NCBI GenBank assembly: GCA_905201685.1
Contig: CAJKOW010000063.1
Location: 1-8,236, forward strand
Length of the DNA stretch: 8,236 bases
From: an uncultured Bacteroides sp.
GTDB taxonomy: Bacteria; Bacteroidota; Bacteroidia; Bacteroidales; Bacteroidaceae
Reading direction: 5' to 3'
The notes below the pieces were generated by a model that saw only the letters and a program-made list of their open reading frames with translations, did not search any database and had not been told where the DNA came from. The position numbers and the translations under genes were made by a program. This document shows, piece after piece, positions 6,670-8,236 of this stretch (position 1 is its first letter; every line of letters begins with the position of its first letter).

Positions 6670-6947
6670 GCTGCCCGTTTTAAGAAGTCCTCTATGCTTT
6701 CACCTTCTTTCTGGGATATAGAATTACCGTTTTTAATATCCTCTTCACCTTTATGTATTGCTTCCATTGTATCGGGCGACGACATAAGGTATTCTGTTTC
6801 TTTCAGAGAATTATATTCATCCAAAGAAATCATCACTACCCCTTTACCATTCCCGCGATTGATAACTACGGTATCATGATCATCAATGACTGCATCAATG
6901 TAGCTTTTCAGGTTGGCACTTAAATCTGTGAAATTGGCTGTTCTCAT
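6657..6947 (-). CDS. yefM: YefM/Phd-family antitoxin
   Basis: The 96-residue protein has the Phd/YefM DNA-binding N-terminal fold (MRTANFTDLSANLKSYIDAV), the conserved core VVINRGNGKGVVMISLDEYNSLKETEYLMSSP interrupted by no gaps (residues 27-58), and a polar acidic C-terminal tail (about 66-96) that in the family wraps around the toxin. It would neutralise the YoeB toxin and repress its own operon with it. The ATG at 6947 is chosen because family members begin MRTxN/S; an in-frame TTG at 6962 lies in the operator. The reading frame is intact although the partner toxin is frameshifted, so it may persist as an orphan antitoxin or repressor. It is AT-rich compared with genes to the left, suggesting acquisition by transfer. 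Confidence 0.9.
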   Translation of the reverse strand: MRTANFTDLSANLKSYIDAVIDDHDTVVINRGNGKGVVMISLDEYNSLKETEYLMSSPDTMEAIHKGEEDIKNGNSISQKEGESIEDFLKRAACTE

Positions 6948-6955
6948 AATCTTCC

Positions 6956-7001
6956 TTTGCAAGTACGCAAAGATATATGTACTTATTTGCGTACTTACAA
7001 A
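6956..7001. promoter_or_regulatory. Palindromic operator of the yefM-yoeB operon
   Basis: TTTGCAAGTACGCAAA (6956-6971) and TTTGCGTACTTACAAA (6986-7001) are inverted repeats matching at 15 of 16 positions, separated by 14 bp. The core 11 bp (6961-6971 with 6986-6996) is perfect. Three GTAC cores occur at 6963, 6979 and 6991, the middle one in the spacer (TGTACT). E. coli YefM is known to recognise palindromes with a TGTACA core, so this is very probably the autoregulatory operator. It covers the promoter. Confidence 0.75.
6968..7001 (-). promoter_or_regulatory. Putative promoter of the yefM-yoeB operon
   Basis: On the minus strand TATCTTTG (6975-6968) is an exact -7 box, with TTTG (7001-6998) 22 bp upstream as the -33 element. 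Transcription would start near 6961, about 14 nt before the ATG at 6947. Both elements lie inside the inverted-repeat operator, so bound antitoxin would exclude RNA polymerase. Confidence 0.5.
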
Positions 7002-7098
7002 TATAAATAGTTAATTATTAGATATAAAGAAAGAGCACCATTTTTTCAGTTCTCCCTTTCCTCGATTAAACCGCCGCCACAGCGATATGCCCAAAAAC

Positions 7099-7138
7099 AA
7101 AAAAGCATCGACAATCATCAGATTATCAATGCTTTTTT
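7099..7138 (-). terminator. Intrinsic terminator of the tRNA-Pro transcript
   Basis: AAAAAAGCATCGACAATC (7099-7116) and GATTATCAATGCTTTTTT (7121-7138) form an 18-bp stem with a 4-nt loop. Two positions pair only as G-U on the minus-strand RNA, while on the plus strand they would be C/A mismatches; the minus transcript also ends in a U run. It therefore terminates minus-strand transcription, directly 3' of the tRNA fragment, and was presumably the terminator of the original tRNA gene. Confidence 0.75.
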
Positions 7139-7143
7139 ACCAG

Positions 7144-7185
7144 TCGGGGTGACTGGATTCGAACCAGCGACCACACGCCCCCCAG
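7144..7185 (-). other. tRNA-Pro(GGG) 3' fragment, probable integration (att) site
   Basis: The minus strand reads as tRNA positions 32-73. It has anticodon loop CTGGGGG (T33 and anticodon GGG), 3' anticodon stem GCGTG, variable loop TGGTC, T arm GCTGG-TTCGAAT-CCAGT (one G-U pair), acceptor strand CACCCCG and discriminator A at 7144; no CCA is encoded. The bases 5' of position 32 (TAGCT on the minus strand, from 7190) do not pair with GCGTG, and no D arm or 5' acceptor CGGGGTG follows. This is a 3' half only, as left when a tyrosine-integrase element recombines within the anticodon loop. The intact tRNA-Pro is expected at the far end of the element. Confidence 0.75.
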
Positions 7186-7231
7186 AGCTATCCGTTTATT
7201 TCCTATATTTTTATATCTAATTGTTTTTCAG

Positions 7232-7239
7232 TATATTTG
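7232..7239 (+). promoter_or_regulatory. Possible -7 box for the integrase gene
   Basis: TATATTTG matches TAnnTTTG exactly, but I see no -33 element at the expected distance and the leader to the ATG at 7410 would be about 165 nt. In AT-rich sequence a chance match is likely. A shorter match, TAATTTG at 7395-7401, lies too close to the start. Confidence 0.25.
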
Positions 7240-7304
7240 CCAACGAATAAGAAACGGAGTATTGGTATTATTTACATCTGATTATCTATATTTTCGGTAC
7301 AAAC

Positions 7305-7397
7305 GTCAGTAATCCGTCAGTAAAATAAAGTAGATAAATCATTGGTAATCCGATAGCTATAGTCCAATATTTTTTAGCAAAAGTAAAATGTCAGTAA
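7305..7397 (+). repeat. Three GTCAGTAA direct repeats upstream of the integrase
   Basis: GTCAGTAA occurs at 7305-7312, 7316-7323 (11 bp apart) and 7390-7397. Short direct repeats beside the core att site and integrase are where tyrosine integrases or their accessory proteins often bind (arm-type sites). The role is inferred only from position. Confidence 0.3.
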
Positions 7398-7409
7398 TTT
7401 GTGTCGCTT

Positions 7410-8195
7410 ATGAAATATGCTTCATTTAAAATGTGGATAGCCGATAAATATCACTATAAAGAAGGATATGCTATTTGGTTAGTTGTTCGCAAGAATAACA
7501 AACGGAAGGTAATGGCGTTAGGCATTTATGCAGAACCGCATCAATGGAATGACAAACTTGAAATGTTTGTCACAGATAAGCGTGTCCCCAAATTACATCC
7601 AGACCGAATATACCTCAATGAATGGTTAACGCAAAAGAAATCGGAGATACTTCGCATTATAGCAGATTTTGATGCTAATAAAATTGATTGGACACTAAAT
7701 CAATTCGAACAAGAATTCTTTCACTACTCAAACAAAGGGAATGTAAAGGAATTCTTTGAAAATCTAATTCAAACTTATAAAGATACCAATCATATTGGCA
7801 ATGCCAATTGCTATAGCAGAACACTTCACGTATTAGAACTTTTTGATGAGAAACTGCCTGAACGTGTTTTCCCTGAAATAGATATTAAATATGTAAAATC
7901 TTTTGATGTGTTTTTACAAAAACGTGAATGTAAAGGGAATACTCGGAAGTTCTATTTTAAGACTTTACGTGCAGTATTGAACAAGGCAATCCAAGATGGT
8001 GAAGCGTCAGAAACGACTTACCCATTTGGCAAGGGTGGTTTTAGTATTTCAGCATTGGAAGAAGAAACAGCAAAACGCTACTTACCACACGATAGTATGA
8101 TGAAATTAAAAACAACAGTGATGGATAATGCTGTACTCGAACGGACACGAAGATTATTTCTCTTTTCATATTACTGTTATGGTGTGTTGTCCTGA
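7410..8195 (+). pseudogene. Tyrosine site-specific integrase, truncated
   Basis: The 261-residue product matches the N-terminal two thirds of Bacteroides-type phage/ICE integrases (usually about 400 residues). It has an arm-type DNA-binding domain (about 5-80, YAIWLVVRKNNKRKVMALGI), a SAM-like core-binding domain (about 112-205, EFFENLIQTYKDTNHIGNANCYSRT) and the very beginning of the catalytic domain (about 220-258, TAKRYLPHDSM and RRLFLFSYYCYGV). The frame then meets VLS and a stop where relatives continue with about 140 further residues holding the Arg-Lys-His-Arg-His-Tyr catalytic set. No catalytic tyrosine is present, so it should not recombine DNA. The break coincides with what looks like foreign sequence from about 8188. 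The ATG at 7410 is preferred to the in-frame GTG at 7401. It is AT-rich, unlike the left part of the window. Confidence 0.8.
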
Positions 8196-8236
8196 AATAG
8201 GTTGACTCCATTAGCCGCAAATCATGTAATGAAAAT
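8188..8236. mobile_element. Possible insertion-sequence end disrupting the integrase
   Basis: From about 8188 (TGTCCTGAAATAGGTTGACT) the sequence no longer encodes integrase. The terminal TG and the CTGAAATAGGTTGAC stretch resemble, from memory, ends of IS3-like elements, but only 49 bp are visible and neither a transposase nor a target duplication can be seen. An unrelated deletion or recombination junction remains possible. Confidence 0.4.

Larger units (their letters stand above)
7186..8236 (+). mobile_element. End of an element integrated at tRNA-Pro (partial)
   Basis: To the right of the tRNA fragment the sequence is AT-rich and carries a tyrosine integrase gene about 220 bp in. Because the tRNA 3' flank with its terminator lies to the left, the left side is chromosomal and the right side is the element. 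The 7186-7409 interval holds no gene, only a possible -7 box and short GTCAGTAA repeats. Element type (integrative conjugative element, genomic island or prophage) cannot be told from this end. Confidence 0.6.

Noticed and set aside
7017..7221. 11-bp perfect inverted repeat ATTAGATATAA / TTATATCTAAT flanking the tRNA fragment
   Set aside because: It is AT-rich, and matches of this length are expected by chance in a window this size; it does not coincide with the predicted crossover.

Overview
The window looks like a piece of a Bacteroides-type genome (order Bacteroidales). This rests on several observations. The putative promoters carry the Bacteroidota -7 box TAnnTTTG, and the starts lack Shine-Dalgarno sequences. 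There is an outer-membrane TonB-type barrel with an N-terminal carboxypeptidase-regulatory-like domain, an EFR1-type flavodoxin/ferredoxin protein, a PF09820-type AAA ATPase and a Bacteroides-style tyrosine integrase. Species cannot be told from this sequence.

Layout, left to right. Positions 1-385 (minus) are the N-terminal part of an AAA-ATPase-like protein that runs off the left edge. Positions 678-1484 (plus) encode an EFR1-family protein with a flavodoxin fold and two 4Fe-4S clusters. It converges on a two-component operon on the minus strand: a histidine kinase (2232-3584) followed by an OmpR/PhoB-type response regulator (1534-2235), overlapping by ATGA. Divergent from the kinase is a 763-residue outer-membrane beta-barrel protein (3738-6029, plus). 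The 153-bp space between kinase and barrel holds two putative promoters and six TAAC-like direct repeats. These fall in two groups, each with 11-bp spacing, as expected for an OmpR/PhoB-type regulator, so the regulator probably controls both its own operon and the barrel gene.

After the barrel gene the sequence becomes visibly more AT-rich. The 6030-6400 gap holds a four-unit tandem array of small palindromes with an exact 23-bp period, and a separate 27-bp imperfect inverted repeat of the dispersed REP-like kind. Next comes a YefM/YoeB-type toxin-antitoxin pair on the minus strand. The antitoxin is intact, but the toxin is broken by a one-base frameshift before two of its three catalytic residues. 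A strong palindromic operator with GTAC cores lies upstream.

Positions 7144-7185 (minus) are the 3' part of a tRNA-Pro(GGG), from the anticodon loop to the discriminator base, followed by a strong terminator hairpin. The 5' half is missing. A tyrosine integrase gene begins about 220 bp to the right, so this is probably the junction of an element integrated into a tRNA-Pro gene: chromosome on the left, element on the right. The integrase is cut off at 261 residues, before its catalytic residues, at what looks like the edge of an inserted sequence (about 8188). The element is probably stranded unless it carries another recombinase. I see no clearly novel system. The most interesting features are the phased regulator array, the decayed toxin, the palindrome array and the tRNA junction.
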